DNA of 37,197 bases. Origin: Thiomonas sp. Its GTDB lineage: Bacteria; Pseudomonadota; Gammaproteobacteria; Burkholderiales; Burkholderiaceae_C. The stretch covers positions 1-37,197 of the forward strand of contig DAICZP010000071.1 of the NCBI GenBank assembly GCA_027311065.1, written 5' to 3'. This document shows positions 18,627 to 26,617 of the stretch, in pieces. A program made the position numbers and the translations under genes. Below the pieces are notes generated by a model. It had not been told where the DNA came from. It saw only the letters and a program-made list of their open reading frames with translations, and did not search any database. Every line of letters starts with the position of its first letter. Position 1 is the stretch's first letter.

Positions 18627-19127
18627 TCAAGGCGTGATGAACATTCCGGAATCGATGTCGTCAAGGTGGGCACTCTGCGCCTCGCGTTCGTCCGGGTCGG
18701 GTTCGCGCACATCCAGCACGGTGTAGTGCACCCGCAACGCCATGCCGGCGAGCGGATGATTGCCGTCGAGCACCACCTTGCCATCCGCCATGTCAGTCAG
18801 CAGATAGACGACGTCTGGCATGCCGGGGGCGCATCCGGCGGGCAGATGCTCGAACTGCATGCCGGGCTCGATGGCATCGGGGAACAGCGCCCGGTCCTCG
18901 ACGCGCAGCAGCGTCGGATCGTAGTCACCGAAAGCGTCGTGCGGCTCGATTTGCAACTGGCCCTGGGCGCCGATGCTCTTGCCAATGATGTCGCGCGAGA
19001 TGGCTGGCAGCAGGTCGGCACCGCCCACATAGAAGTCCGTACCTTCCGCGTCGTCGGCAATGGGGTCGTTCTGCGCGTCGGTCAGGCGCCAGGCAAGCGT
19101 GACGACGGTATCTTGGGCGGCTTGCAT
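18627..19127 (-). CDS. SlyD-like FKBP-type peptidyl-prolyl isomerase
   Basis: A protein of 166 residues with a split FKBP domain as in SlyD/SlpA. The N-terminal strand is DTVVTLAWRLTDAQND, and the flap FYVGGADLLPAISRDIIGKSIG ends where the insert-in-flap chaperone domain begins; GNHPLAGMALRVHYTVLDV closes the FKBP core. The C-terminus is short and lacks the His-rich nickel tail of E. coli SlyD, so a metallochaperone role is unlikely. ATG 19127 is chosen because CAGGAG stands just upstream; the longer frame to 19229 adds only unrelated residues. It is divergent from the RoxA-like gene. Confidence 0.88.
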   Translation of the reverse strand: MQAAQDTVVTLAWRLTDAQNDPIADDAEGTDFYVGGADLLPAISRDIIGKSIGAQGQLQIEPHDAFGDYDPTLLRVEDRALFPDAIEPGMQFEHLPAGCAPGMPDVVYLLTDMADGKVVLDGNHPLAGMALRVHYTVLDVREPDPDEREAQSAHLDDIDSGMFITP

Positions 19128-19261
19128 CGGGCGTCTCCTGTCCAGGTCGATGAGGGGCCAGGCCGGCTGGCATGCCATCACTTTAGCGCCACGCCGGGCA
19201 AAAGCTAAACTGCTTGCGTCGGTGGTCATGGGACTATCGTCATCACCTCAACCCGATTCGC

Positions 19262-20410
19262 ATGACTCTCAACGCGATGGACGCAGTGTGGCCTTTGCAC
19301 GGCATCACCTTGAAGCGCTTCCTGCGCGACTACTGGCAGCGCAAACCCCTGGTGCTGCGCCAGGGGATGCCGGGCTTCCGGCCTTTGCGCAGCCGTGCCG
19401 AACTGTTCGCGCTGGCGGGCGACCAGGATACGGAATCGCGCATGGTTCGGCGCGATGGCGAGACGTGGAGCCTGGCCCACGGCCCCTTCACACGGCGTGC
19501 CTTTCCGGCGTTGAAGCAGCCGGCCTGGACCCTGCTGGTCCAGGGCATGAATCTGTTGGACGACAACGTCAACGCCTTGCTCGATCGTTTCAGGTTCATC
19601 CCCGACGCGCGGCTGGATGACATCATGATCTCCTGGGCGAGTGACAAGGGTGGTGTCGGCCCGCACGTCGACGACTACGACGTGTTTCTCATTCAGGCCG
19701 AGGGGCGCCGGCGCTGGCGGCTCGGGCCCGTGCCTGACCGGCGCATGCGCGCCGACCAGCCGCTGAAGTTGCTGGAATTCTTCGAGCCCGACATGGATCT
19801 GGTCGCTGAACCCGGAGACGTGATCTACCTGCCGCCGGCCTGGGGCCATGACGGGATCGCAGAGGGACCATGCATGACGTATTCGGTTGGGTTCAGGGCT
19901 CCGCCCGCAGACGAGTTGCTCCGGCAGTTGCTGTGGAAGCTTGCTGATGAGCTGCCGGCGGGACCGCGCTATTCAGACCGTGGCACGATGGACGACGGAG
20001 TGGCGTTGCACCCCGCGCGTGTGCCCGCTGCCATGGTCGACTTTCTGCGCGACGCGTTTGCACGACTCAAGCCCGGCTCGCGGCAGTTCGAGGCCGCACT
20101 TGCCGAACTGCTGACCGAGCCGAAGCAGCAGGTCTGGTTTGAACCCGCCTCGCAAGGCGGTGTGCGGTTGCGCCAGTGCGTCGAACGCAGCGGCCTGCGA
20201 CTCGACCGGCGCAGCCGCATGCTGTACACCGCGCATGTGCTGACCATCAACGGCGAGCAGGTTCCGGCGGCACTGGCACGCTCGGCGCTATTGCGACGTT
20301 TCGCTGATCGACGTGTGCTCGATGCGGCGGCATGGGGGCGTGCGAGCGATGCGGAGCGGGCTCTTCTGCTTGACTGGTGCACGCAGGGGTGGGTGGTTCC
20401 AGGAGCTTGA
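19262..20410 (+). CDS. roxA: RoxA/YcfD-type ribosomal oxygenase (50S L16 arginine hydroxylase)
   Basis: A JmjC/cupin 2-oxoglutarate and Fe(II) dependent oxygenase of 382 residues. The iron triad is His135, Asp137 (GPHVDDYDVF) and His196 (PAWGHDGIAEG), close to E. coli YcfD His125/Asp127/His187. The N-terminal RDYWQRKPLVLRQ is typical of the ribosomal oxygenase subgroup, and a C-terminal winged-helix-like region follows the cupin. By family knowledge it hydroxylates an arginine of ribosomal protein L16. No clear Shine-Dalgarno helps choose between ATG 19262 and 19277; 19262 gives the fuller N-terminus. The next gene begins two bases after its stop. Confidence 0.88.
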   Translation: MTLNAMDAVWPLHGITLKRFLRDYWQRKPLVLRQGMPGFRPLRSRAELFALAGDQDTESRMVRRDGETWSLAHGPFTRRAFPALKQPAWTLLVQGMNLLDDNVNALLDRFRFIPDARLDDIMISWASDKGGVGPHVDDYDVFLIQAEGRRRWRLGPVPDRRMRADQPLKLLEFFEPDMDLVAEPGDVIYLPPAWGHDGIAEGPCMTYSVGFRAPPADELLRQLLWKLADELPAGPRYSDRGTMDDGVALHPARVPAAMVDFLRDAFARLKPGSRQFEAALAELLTEPKQQVWFEPASQGGVRLRQCVERSGLRLDRRSRMLYTAHVLTINGEQVPAALARSALLRRFADRRVLDAAAWGRASDAERALLLDWCTQGWVVPGA

Positions 20411-20412
20411 CG

Positions 20413-20916
20413 ATGGACGATGACCGTGCGGGTGGGGCCGTCGGGTCGCCGCTCCCCACATTGATCGAGTGGTGGCGCGCGTGGAGAGACGCCCTGCGCG
20501 CGGCGCTGAGCGCACCCGATGCGGTCATGTGCCTCTACAGCCCTGATTATGCGCAATGGCCAATTGATGACGCGGTCGTGGTGGATGGCTTGTCGCGGTG
20601 GGCCTTGTCGCGTCGCGCGCCAAGTGTTCGCATGCTCGCGAGAAATTTTGACGTCGTGCAGGCACGATCGCCGCGATTCGTGCAATGGCGGGTCCGGTTC
20701 GCGCATATCGTCATCTGTCGAGCGATCGAGTCGGGGTTGACAGAGCCCGCGGAAGGAATTCTCACCGGCACGCGTGGCCTGGTTTCCCTGCGCGGTGCGC
20801 GAGCGTGGCGGGCGACCTGGGTTGAGGGGCCGGCGCTGCATGCGGCAAGGACCGCTTTCGACGCAGCATGGGAGCTTTCAGAGCCGGCATTTGCGCCGAC
20901 AATCGCTGGATTGTGA
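20413..20916 (+). CDS. Small protein of unknown function coupled to roxA
   Basis: A protein of 167 residues that I do not recognise with confidence. It has no signal peptide or membrane segment, many Trp and Arg residues, and a pattern of helix (IEWWRAWRDALRAAL) followed by alternating strands (MLARNFDVVQARSPRFVQWRVRFAHIVICR). It may have a compact alpha/beta fold. ATG 20413 follows the roxA TGA by two bases, so the two are probably co-translated. Base composition is like its neighbours, so recent transfer is not suggested. Confidence 0.7.
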   Translation: MDDDRAGGAVGSPLPTLIEWWRAWRDALRAALSAPDAVMCLYSPDYAQWPIDDAVVVDGLSRWALSRRAPSVRMLARNFDVVQARSPRFVQWRVRFAHIVICRAIESGLTEPAEGILTGTRGLVSLRGARAWRATWVEGPALHAARTAFDAAWELSEPAFAPTIAGL

Positions 20917-20977
20917 ACGAAACGCAACATCTGGCCCGGGGGCGCCGTTGCGTACCCGGGCAAACCCCAAGCCGCGT

Positions 20978-20983
20978 TATACT
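20978..20983 (+). promoter_or_regulatory. Candidate -10 element for the lipoprotein gene
   Basis: TATACT matches the sigma-70 -10 in five of six positions, 130 bases before the lipoprotein ATG. No good -35 is present at the right distance. The leader between them contains a tandem TTTCGTCGTA (21047-21056 and 21058-21067, 11-base period). Confidence 0.3.
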
Positions 20984-21112
20984 TCGTGCTTGAACTTGAG
21001 AGGGCCCCCAGGCTTGCCAGTTCTACGTTAAGATTTCGGCTTGAGTTTTCGTCGTAATTTCGTCGTACCCCCGGTTTTTCTGCTCGTATCGATTGACGCT
21101 TTGAGGAAAGAA

Positions 21113-21343
21113 ATGAAAAAGTCCATCCTGTTGGCTTCCATGATCGCCGCGCTGGCTCTTGCAGCTTGCGGCAAGAAGGAAGAAGCCGCCCCGGCCGCTT
21201 CCGCTGCTTCGGCTGCTTCTGCTGCCGCCCCGGCCGCTTCGAAGGCTGCTTCCGCTGCCGCCCCGGCCGCTTCGAAGGCTGCCTCTGCTGCTGCTCCGGC
21301 TTCGGCAGCTGCGCCGGCCAGCGCCGCCAGCAAGTCCAAGTAA
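21113..21343 (+). CDS. Small Ala-rich lipoprotein
   Basis: A protein of 76 residues. The signal is MKKSILLASMIAALALAAC with lipobox LAAC at residues 16-19; after the lipidated Cys comes GKKEE and then a chain made almost only of Ala, Ser, Pro and Lys, including two near-identical 11-residue units (AAAPAASKAAS). It should be a lipid-anchored flexible chain in the periplasm, possibly at the outer membrane because the +2 residue is Gly, not Asp. Such short Ala-rich lipoproteins are common in betaproteobacteria and have no assigned function. GAGG precedes ATG 21113; the longer frame to 21041 is leader sequence. Three terminators follow. Confidence 0.85.
   Translation: MKKSILLASMIAALALAACGKKEEAAPAASAASAASAAAPAASKAASAAAPAASKAASAAAPASAAAPASAASKSK
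21221..21286 (+). repeat. Tandem 33-base repeat inside the lipoprotein gene
   Basis: Two adjacent 33-base units starting GCTGCCGCCCCGGCCGCTTC at 21221 and 21254, exactly 11 codons each, so copy-number change would keep the frame. Degenerate partial copies flank them. Confidence 0.8.
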
Positions 21344-21380
21344 TTGGCATCAGCGGGCGGATTCATACGCCCGCCGATTC

Positions 21381-21405
21381 AAAGCCAGCGCAAGCTGGCT
21401 TTTTT
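21381..21405 (+). terminator. Rho-independent terminator 1 after the lipoprotein
   Basis: AAAGCCAGC (21381-21389), GNRA-type tetraloop GCAA, GCTGGCTTT and a continuing T-run. A strong, perfect stem 38 bases after the stop codon. Confidence 0.9.
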
Positions 21406-21411
21406 ATGTCC

Positions 21412-21432
21412 GCCAGCGCAAGCTGGCTTTTT
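21412..21432 (+). terminator. Rho-independent terminator 2, a copy of terminator 1
   Basis: GCCAGC, loop GCAA, GCTGGC and TTTTT, identical to the core of the previous terminator and placed 28 bases after it. It looks like a tandem duplication. Confidence 0.85.
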
Positions 21433-21461
21433 GCTATGTGCTCGCCGCAAACGACGCACGT

Positions 21462-21490
21462 AAAAAAACCCGCCGTTCAGGCGGGTTTTT
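21462..21490. terminator. Bidirectional terminator between lipoprotein and rpmG
   Basis: CCCGCC (21469-21474), loop GTTCA, GGCGGG (21480-21485), flanked by seven A on the left and five T on the right, so it can end transcripts from both the plus-strand lipoprotein gene and the minus-strand rpmB-rpmG operon. Confidence 0.88.
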
Positions 21491-21528
21491 CGTATCGGGA
21501 GCGGACGACGTATCCGCGACCCGCGCGA

Positions 21529-21699
21529 TCACTTGATCTTGGTTTCCTTGTAGGAAACGTGCTTGCGCGCCACTGGGTCGAACTTGCTCAGTTCCATCTT
21601 CTCCGGATGGGTGCGCTTGTTTTTCGTGGTGGTGTAGGAGTGGCCGGTTCCCGCAGTGGATTCCAGCTTGATCTTTTCACGTCCGCCTTTGGCCGCCAT
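21529..21699 (-). CDS. rpmG: 50S ribosomal protein L33
   Basis: A protein of 56 residues reading [20 protein letters not shown] at the start, then a [20 protein letters not shown] region and ending SYKETKIK. This is bacterial L33 of the form lacking the zinc-binding cysteines (no Cys at all), so it is the zinc-independent type. AGGAG lies ten bases before ATG 21699. It is second in the rpmB-rpmG operon, 28 bases after rpmB, and is followed by the bidirectional terminator. Confidence 0.96.
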   Translation of the reverse strand: MAAKGGREKIKLESTAGTGHSYTTTKNKRTHPEKMELSKFDPVARKHVSYKETKIK

Positions 21700-21727
21700 G
21701 GTGTATTGCTCCTGTGGGAATCAGTGC

Positions 21728-21961
21728 TCAGGCTTCGCCGCGGGAACGCAAGTCGGCGAGGACGGCATCAATGCCAACCTTGTCGATCAGGCGCAGTCCA
21801 GCGTTCGAGATGCGCAGGCGCACGAAGCGGTTTTCGCTCTCGACCCAAATCCTGCGGTATTGCAAGTTGGGAAGAAAGCGACGCTTGGTTTTATTGTTCG
21901 CGTGGGAAACGTTGTTGCCCACCATCGGCGCTTTGCCGGTAACTTGACAGACGCGTGCCAT
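21728..21961 (-). CDS. rpmB: 50S ribosomal protein L28
   Basis: A protein of 77 residues beginning [20 protein letters not shown], with [11 protein letters not shown] and the C-terminal [16 protein letters not shown], all standard for L28. It has one Cys near the N-terminus (VCQVTGK) but not the full CxxC zinc pairs of some homologues. GGAG lies seven bases before ATG 21961. It is the first gene of the operon with rpmG. Confidence 0.97.
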   Translation of the reverse strand: MARVCQVTGKAPMVGNNVSHANNKTKRRFLPNLQYRRIWVESENRFVRLRISNAGLRLIDKVGIDAVLADLRSRGEA

Positions 21962-22037
21962 GAAGCACTCCACTAAGGATTCGAAATTATGCAAAACGGC
22001 AAGTATATCATGCGTTGCGCGCTGGGCCAAGGTCTGA

Positions 22038-22895
22038 TCAGGCCGCGACGTGCATAGGCTCTCGCAGGCGCACGCAGGGTCTGGAGATCGCACGCACCCA
22101 AGGCTGCGTGGCGTCGGGGAGCGGCACCGCAGTGAGTGCGCCGCCCCACAGGCAGCCGCTGTCCAGGCAAAGCGCGCGATGGGTCCAGTGCAGGCCCAGC
22201 GTGGACCAGTGACCGAAGGCGATCGGCGTGTTCGCGGTGGCGCGTCCCGGCACCGCGAACCAGGGGACAAGGCCGGGCGGCGCGTTCCCCGCAGCTTGCT
22301 TGACGTGAAAATCGATGCTCCCCGCGGGGTCGCTGCGCAAATCGATATAACGCACTCGGGTGAGCGCGTTGATGGTGATGCGCCAACGTTCGGGCCCGCG
22401 GAGCGCGTCGCTCCACCGATCGGGTTGGTTGCCGAACAGATCCTGCAAGACGGATGGCAGAGCGTCCCCGCGCAACGCCTGCTCGACGTCATGCGCGAGT
22501 TCAAGTGTCTGCTGGACGCTCCACTGCGGCAGGACACCCGCGTGCACGAGCAGCCATCCGTGCTCAAACATCGCCAGGGGACGTCGGCGCACCCAGTCGA
22601 GCAGGGCATCGCGGTCCGGCGCGCGCAGGATGGGATCGAGCGTGTCACTGCGATGGGTACGCCGTACCCCATGGGCGACGGCAAGCAGGTGCACATCGTG
22701 ATTGCCGAGCAGGCATTGGGCGGCGTCGCCCAAGGCGATCAGGCGTCGGAGCGCTTGCAGAGACCCCGGACCACGGTTCACTGCATCGCCAAGAACGATC
22801 AATCGGTCATGGCGTGGCTCGAAGGCGATATCGTCGAGCAGGCGCGCGAAGGCGTCGTCGCAACCCTGAAGGTCACCGATGAGGTACGTGGTCAT
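22038..22895 (-). CDS. apaH: Symmetrical bis(5'-nucleosyl)-tetraphosphatase ApaH
   Basis: A metallophosphoesterase of 285 residues that cleaves Ap4A to two ADP and removes Np4 caps from RNA. The motifs are in order at the N-terminus: [22 protein letters not shown] and LLGNHDVH, with later VHAGVLPQW and FGHWSTLG. The second motif reads GDAVNRGP where many ApaH have GDLVNRGP. The start at 22895 fits the family ([11 protein letters not shown]); the frame runs on to 22979 without homologous sequence. It is divergent from the phosphomannomutase gene, with 75 bases between the starts. Confidence 0.94.
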   Translation of the reverse strand: MTTYLIGDLQGCDDAFARLLDDIAFEPRHDRLIVLGDAVNRGPGSLQALRRLIALGDAAQCLLGNHDVHLLAVAHGVRRTHRSDTLDPILRAPDRDALLDWVRRRPLAMFEHGWLLVHAGVLPQWSVQQTLELAHDVEQALRGDALPSVLQDLFGNQPDRWSDALRGPERWRITINALTRVRYIDLRSDPAGSIDFHVKQAAGNAPPGLVPWFAVPGRATANTPIAFGHWSTLGLHWTHRALCLDSGCLWGGALTAVPLPDATQPWVRAISRPCVRLREPMHVAA

Positions 22896-22970
22896 GGTCC
22901 ATAGAATAGCCGGGGATGCGAGATTCCACTTCGGCTCGCTGACGTGAATGGCATGCATGGAACACAGCCC

Positions 22971-24347
22971 ATGGCACAACTCGCTCCTTCAATCTTCAAG
23001 GCCTACGACGTTCGGGGCGTGGTTGGCGTTGATTTCACCATGGATGCCTGCCAACACATTGGACGCGCTTACGCTACAGCGGCGCGCGCGCAGGGTGAGT
23101 CTGCCGTCAATGTCAGCCGTGATGGTCGGCACTCCAGCGCCGAATTTGCCGCGGCATTGACGGCAGGGCTGCTTGCGGGTGGCCTGGATGTCGTTGATCT
23201 GGGCATGAACGCCACGCCGATGCTGTACTTCGCATGCGCCACCTCGGGCGTGCCCAACGGTATCGAGATCACCGGCAGCCACAACCCGCCCGCGTACAAC
23301 GGACTGAAATTGGTGCTGGCTGGAGAAGCATTGCACGGCGATGGCATTGCCCACCTGCGTGCGCTCACCCAGCATGGACAGTATGCAACCGGCGCGGGAA
23401 GCCTGCGTCAGGCGAGTATCGTCGAGGACTACTTGCTGCGCATTCAGAGCGATGTGCGTCTCGCGCGGCCGATGCGTGTCGCCGTCGATTGCGGAAACGG
23501 CGTCGCCGGCGCGTTTGTGCCGCGCTTGCTGCGCATGCTCGGTTGTGAGGTGGAAGCCTTGTTTTGCGAGGTCGATGGCAGTTTTCCGAACCATCATCCC
23601 GACCCCGCGGATCCACGCAACCTCGAGGACCTCAAGCGCATCCTGCGCGAGACCGACGCTGAACTCGGGCTCGCGTTCGACGGTGACGGCGATCGCCTCG
23701 GCGTGGTGACCAAACACGGGCACGTGATCTGGCCTGACCGCCTGCTGATGTTGTTCGCCGCCGATGTCCTCGCACGCCACCTCGGCGCGCCGATCATCTT
23801 CGATGTGAAATGCACGTCCAGCCTCGGCCCTTGGGTGCTTCGCCATGGGGGCAATCCCATGATGTGGCGCACGGGCCACTCGTTGATGAAGGCGCGCATG
23901 AAGGAGGTGAATGCACCACTGGCCGGTGAACTTAGCGGCCACATCTTTTTCAAGGATCGTTGGTACGGTTTCGACGACGCCCAGTACAGCGCCGCGCGTC
24001 TGCTGGAATTACTCGCGCGCGTGGCCGACCCTGAAGCGACGTTGCTTGCACTGCCTGATTCGGTGTCAACCCCGGAATTGAAGCTCGAGACCGCCGAAGG
24101 CGAGAATTTCCTGTTGTGCGAGCGTCTTCAGCGTGAGGGATGCTTTCCCGGGGCGACGCAGCTGCACACCATGGACGGCGTGCGTGCAGAGTATCCGGAC
24201 GGGTTTGGTCTGGCGCGACCGTCGAACACCACGCCGTGCGTGGTGCTGCGCTTCGAGGGCCAAAGCCCTGAAGCCCTGGCGCGCATCCAAAGTGAGTTCC
24301 GTGCGGTTCTGCACGCGCTCGCTCCCGAACTCAAGCTCCCGTTCTGA
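22971..24347 (+). CDS. Phosphomannomutase/phosphoglucomutase (AlgC/ManB type)
   Basis: An alpha-D-phosphohexomutase of 458 residues that interconverts 6- and 1-phosphates of mannose or glucose for envelope sugar synthesis. SIFKAYDVRG opens the fold; the phosphoserine is Ser55 in SRDGRHSS, the metal loop is DGDGDR (Asp237, 239, 241), the sugar-specificity loop is GELSGH and the phosphate-binding loop is RPSNTTPC. The active-site loop has His where Leu is usual before the Ser. The start is uncertain: ATG 22971 is preferred for its GGAA upstream and homologous N-terminus; ATG 22953 and GTG 22944 are alternatives. The 3' end overlaps the convergent glycosyltransferase gene by 17 bases. Confidence 0.92.
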   Translation: MAQLAPSIFKAYDVRGVVGVDFTMDACQHIGRAYATAARAQGESAVNVSRDGRHSSAEFAAALTAGLLAGGLDVVDLGMNATPMLYFACATSGVPNGIEITGSHNPPAYNGLKLVLAGEALHGDGIAHLRALTQHGQYATGAGSLRQASIVEDYLLRIQSDVRLARPMRVAVDCGNGVAGAFVPRLLRMLGCEVEALFCEVDGSFPNHHPDPADPRNLEDLKRILRETDAELGLAFDGDGDRLGVVTKHGHVIWPDRLLMLFAADVLARHLGAPIIFDVKCTSSLGPWVLRHGGNPMMWRTGHSLMKARMKEVNAPLAGELSGHIFFKDRWYGFDDAQYSAARLLELLARVADPEATLLALPDSVSTPELKLETAEGENFLLCERLQREGCFPGATQLHTMDGVRAEYPDGFGLARPSNTTPCVVLRFEGQSPEALARIQSEFRAVLHALAPELKLPF

Positions 24348-25452
24348 GGCGTTGCGTGCCAGCCAGGACCTCGGCATAGGCAGCCTCGCAGCCGTCGGTC
24401 ATCGCCTCGACCGTGAACATGCGCGCCGCGCGTGCCCGACCTTGCTCGCCCATGCGTTGGCGCAGCGGCGCATCCCGCAGCAGGGTCTGCAGCGCCTCCG
24501 CCAGACCGGCATCGTCACCCGGCGGAACCAGCAAGCCGGTTTCGCCGTTGGCAATGACCTCATCGATGCCAGGTGCTGCGCTTCCGAGCGCAGGCTTGCC
24601 GAGCAGCGCGCCCTCGATCAGCGCGAGGCCCAAGCCTTCCTTGGCGATCGAGGGGAGGGCGACAACGTCCGCGCATTGGAGGATGGAAACGGCATCGCGG
24701 CGGTATCCAAGAAAATGCACGCGGTCGTCAATTCCAAGCTCCGTGGCATTGCGCTGCAGGGTGCTGCGCAAATTGCCCACGCCGACGAGCAGGCAGTGCA
24801 AGTCCGGCCATTGCGGGCGCAAGCGGGCGAGCGCTCGCAGCAGGTGGATCTGACCTTTGCGCGCGGTGAGGTGAGCAACGCACACCACCACCTGCGCCGC
24901 GGGTGTGATGCCCAGATTCGCGCGCATGGTGTCGGGCGGCGTCAACCCCTGCAGTCGCTCCTCGGCAATACCGTTGTACACCACGCGTGTCGTGTCGGCG
25001 TCGGCGCCGTGGGTCAGCATGGCCTGGCGCACGCCTTCGGAGCACGTCAGGTTGATGCGATTGCGTCGGTAATAGAAAAACGTGTTGATGGCGTGGATGT
25101 GCCCGATGGCCGGGATGCCGAACATCCGTCCCGCCAGACTGCCCCAGAGATTGGCGGTCGAGAGATGGCTGTGGATGATGTCGGCATGTACGCGCCGCGC
25201 GATGGCGCCAATGTGCAAAGGCGCGACGAGATTGAGCTTGCCGGATATGGAAGGCGTATGCACGTGCAGGCCGCGTCGGCGCGCTTCCTCGGCATAGCCA
25301 CCCGCATCCTTGCACAGGAGCGTGACCGTGTGGCCGCGACGCTGCAATTCAACGCAGAGATTGAGGCAGACGTGCTCGGCACCCGAAAAGCGCGCCTGGG
25401 TGATGACCTGGACGATGGAGAGTCGCCGGGCCGGATGCATGGGTGCGGACAT
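24331..25452 (-). CDS. GT4-family glycosyltransferase, probably LPS or envelope glycan
   Basis: A GT-B fold glycosyltransferase of 373 residues. The acceptor side begins SIVQVITQARFSGAEHVCLNL; the donor domain has VVCVAHLTARKGQIHLLRAL, then the EGLGLALIEGALLGKP element with two Glu that binds the nucleotide sugar in family 4. No membrane span is seen, so it is probably a peripheral cytoplasmic enzyme. It follows the heptosyltransferase gene with a TGAAATG junction, which argues for co-translation and a role in LPS core or O-unit assembly. The acceptor and sugar cannot be told. ATG 25440 is an alternative start. Confidence 0.85.
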   Translation of the reverse strand: MSAPMHPARRLSIVQVITQARFSGAEHVCLNLCVELQRRGHTVTLLCKDAGGYAEEARRRGLHVHTPSISGKLNLVAPLHIGAIARRVHADIIHSHLSTANLWGSLAGRMFGIPAIGHIHAINTFFYYRRNRINLTCSEGVRQAMLTHGADADTTRVVYNGIAEERLQGLTPPDTMRANLGITPAAQVVVCVAHLTARKGQIHLLRALARLRPQWPDLHCLLVGVGNLRSTLQRNATELGIDDRVHFLGYRRDAVSILQCADVVALPSIAKEGLGLALIEGALLGKPALGSAAPGIDEVIANGETGLLVPPGDDAGLAEALQTLLRDAPLRQRMGEQGRARAARMFTVEAMTDGCEAAYAEVLAGTQRLRTGA

Positions 25453-25453
25453 T

Positions 25454-26518
25454 TCAGACGATGGGTTTGGACGCGGACGCGGTGGCGATGGCATCGACAC
25501 AGGCGGCAAGCATGCCCTGCGGTGTGATGCTGGCGGTGCATTCGGCATCGCGCCAGCAGGTGCCGCTCCAGCAGCGTGCGCAATCCATTGGCGCCTGTAC
25601 GGTGCGATGGAAGGCTCCGAAGGGGCCGTTGCGCGCCCCGATGGTGCAGCGGTAGAGGGAGACGGTCGGCGTCCCCGAGGCTGCGGCGAGGTGCACGGGC
25701 CCGGTATCCGGGCCGACCATGAGGTCGCAGCGTTTGAACACGGCGCACAATTCCTTGAGTCCCAGGCGAGGCAGCACGCGCGCCGCGTTGCCGATGCTTG
25801 CCGCAACCCGCTGGGCACGGATGTGTTCAGACGTATCACCCCAGGTCAGCAGGATGGACGCGGTGGGGGCGTGGCGCTGCAAACCTTGTCCCAACGCGAT
25901 CCAGCCGGCCTCGGACCACAGCTTGCTGGCCCACGACGTGCCGCAATGGAACACGATCCGTGGCGACGCGGTGGCACCCAGTACGGCGTCAGCGTGGTTG
26001 TCATCGTCGGGCGTGGTTGCGATGGCGGGAAGGTCGCGCAGCGGGTCGGATGGTGCCCCCAGGATGCTGGCCACGACGCGGAGGTAGCGTTGTACGGCGT
26101 GTTCATCCTCCGGTGCGAAGGCGACGCGCTCGCGCGTGAACAGGAGACTGGCCTTCTCCTGGACGTGCTCCGCGGCGAAGCCGACCTTGCGCGCGCCGCG
26201 CGCGGCGCCGCAGAGCACGCCGCTCTTGAGGTTGCCCTGGAGGTCAAAGACGATGTCGTAGCGACGTGTACGCAATTGCGCGAAGAATTGGCCGATGTCG
26301 CGCCACGTTCCGCTTTTGAATGGTGACTTTTTCCACCGCCGCAGGGGCACGACAAACAAGGTGTCGAGGTTGGGGTTGAGGCGAAGCAGTTCGACGAAGG
26401 CCTCATCGACGACCCAATCGATACGGGCCTGCGGAGCTACGCGCCGCAGGTAGGTGAGAACCGGCAGCGCGTGTACGATGTCGCCTAGCGACGAAGTTTT
26501 GACGATCAGGATGTGCAT
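25454..26518 (-). CDS. waaC: Lipopolysaccharide heptosyltransferase I
   Basis: A GT9-family enzyme of 354 residues that adds the first heptose to Kdo2-lipid A. The N-terminal MHILIVKTSSLGDIVHALPV is the WaaC signature, DWVVDEAF follows, and the donor domain has FHCGTSWASKLW and MVGPDTGPVHLAAASGTPTV, the ADP-heptose-binding elements. A Cys-rich stretch (CARCWSGTCWRDAEC) near the C-terminus is unusual-looking but resembles the short Cys motifs found in some GT9 proteins. The gene is divergent from waaA, with 99 bases between the chosen starts, so the two core-assembly genes may share a control region. Confidence 0.93.
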   Translation of the reverse strand: MHILIVKTSSLGDIVHALPVLTYLRRVAPQARIDWVVDEAFVELLRLNPNLDTLFVVPLRRWKKSPFKSGTWRDIGQFFAQLRTRRYDIVFDLQGNLKSGVLCGAARGARKVGFAAEHVQEKASLLFTRERVAFAPEDEHAVQRYLRVVASILGAPSDPLRDLPAIATTPDDDNHADAVLGATASPRIVFHCGTSWASKLWSEAGWIALGQGLQRHAPTASILLTWGDTSEHIRAQRVAASIGNAARVLPRLGLKELCAVFKRCDLMVGPDTGPVHLAAASGTPTVSLYRCTIGARNGPFGAFHRTVQAPMDCARCWSGTCWRDAECTASITPQGMLAACVDAIATASASKPIV

Positions 26519-26617
26519 ATTGCCCGCTGTTGTCCGTATTTCTTCCGTCCAGCGTGCGGGGACGGCGCAGGGCGACTATGGTTGCGCGTGCAGGCGCCGC
26601 GCAAAGCGCCCGGTCTC

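Noticed and set aside
20932-20953. Sigma-54-like TGGCCC ... TTGC pair
   Set aside because: The spacing is about four bases too long for the strict -24/-12 geometry.
21191-21330. CRISPR-like or transposon repeats
   Set aside because: The repeats are adjacent, in frame and code for the Ala/Ser/Pro lipoprotein chain, with no spacers and no terminal inverted repeats.
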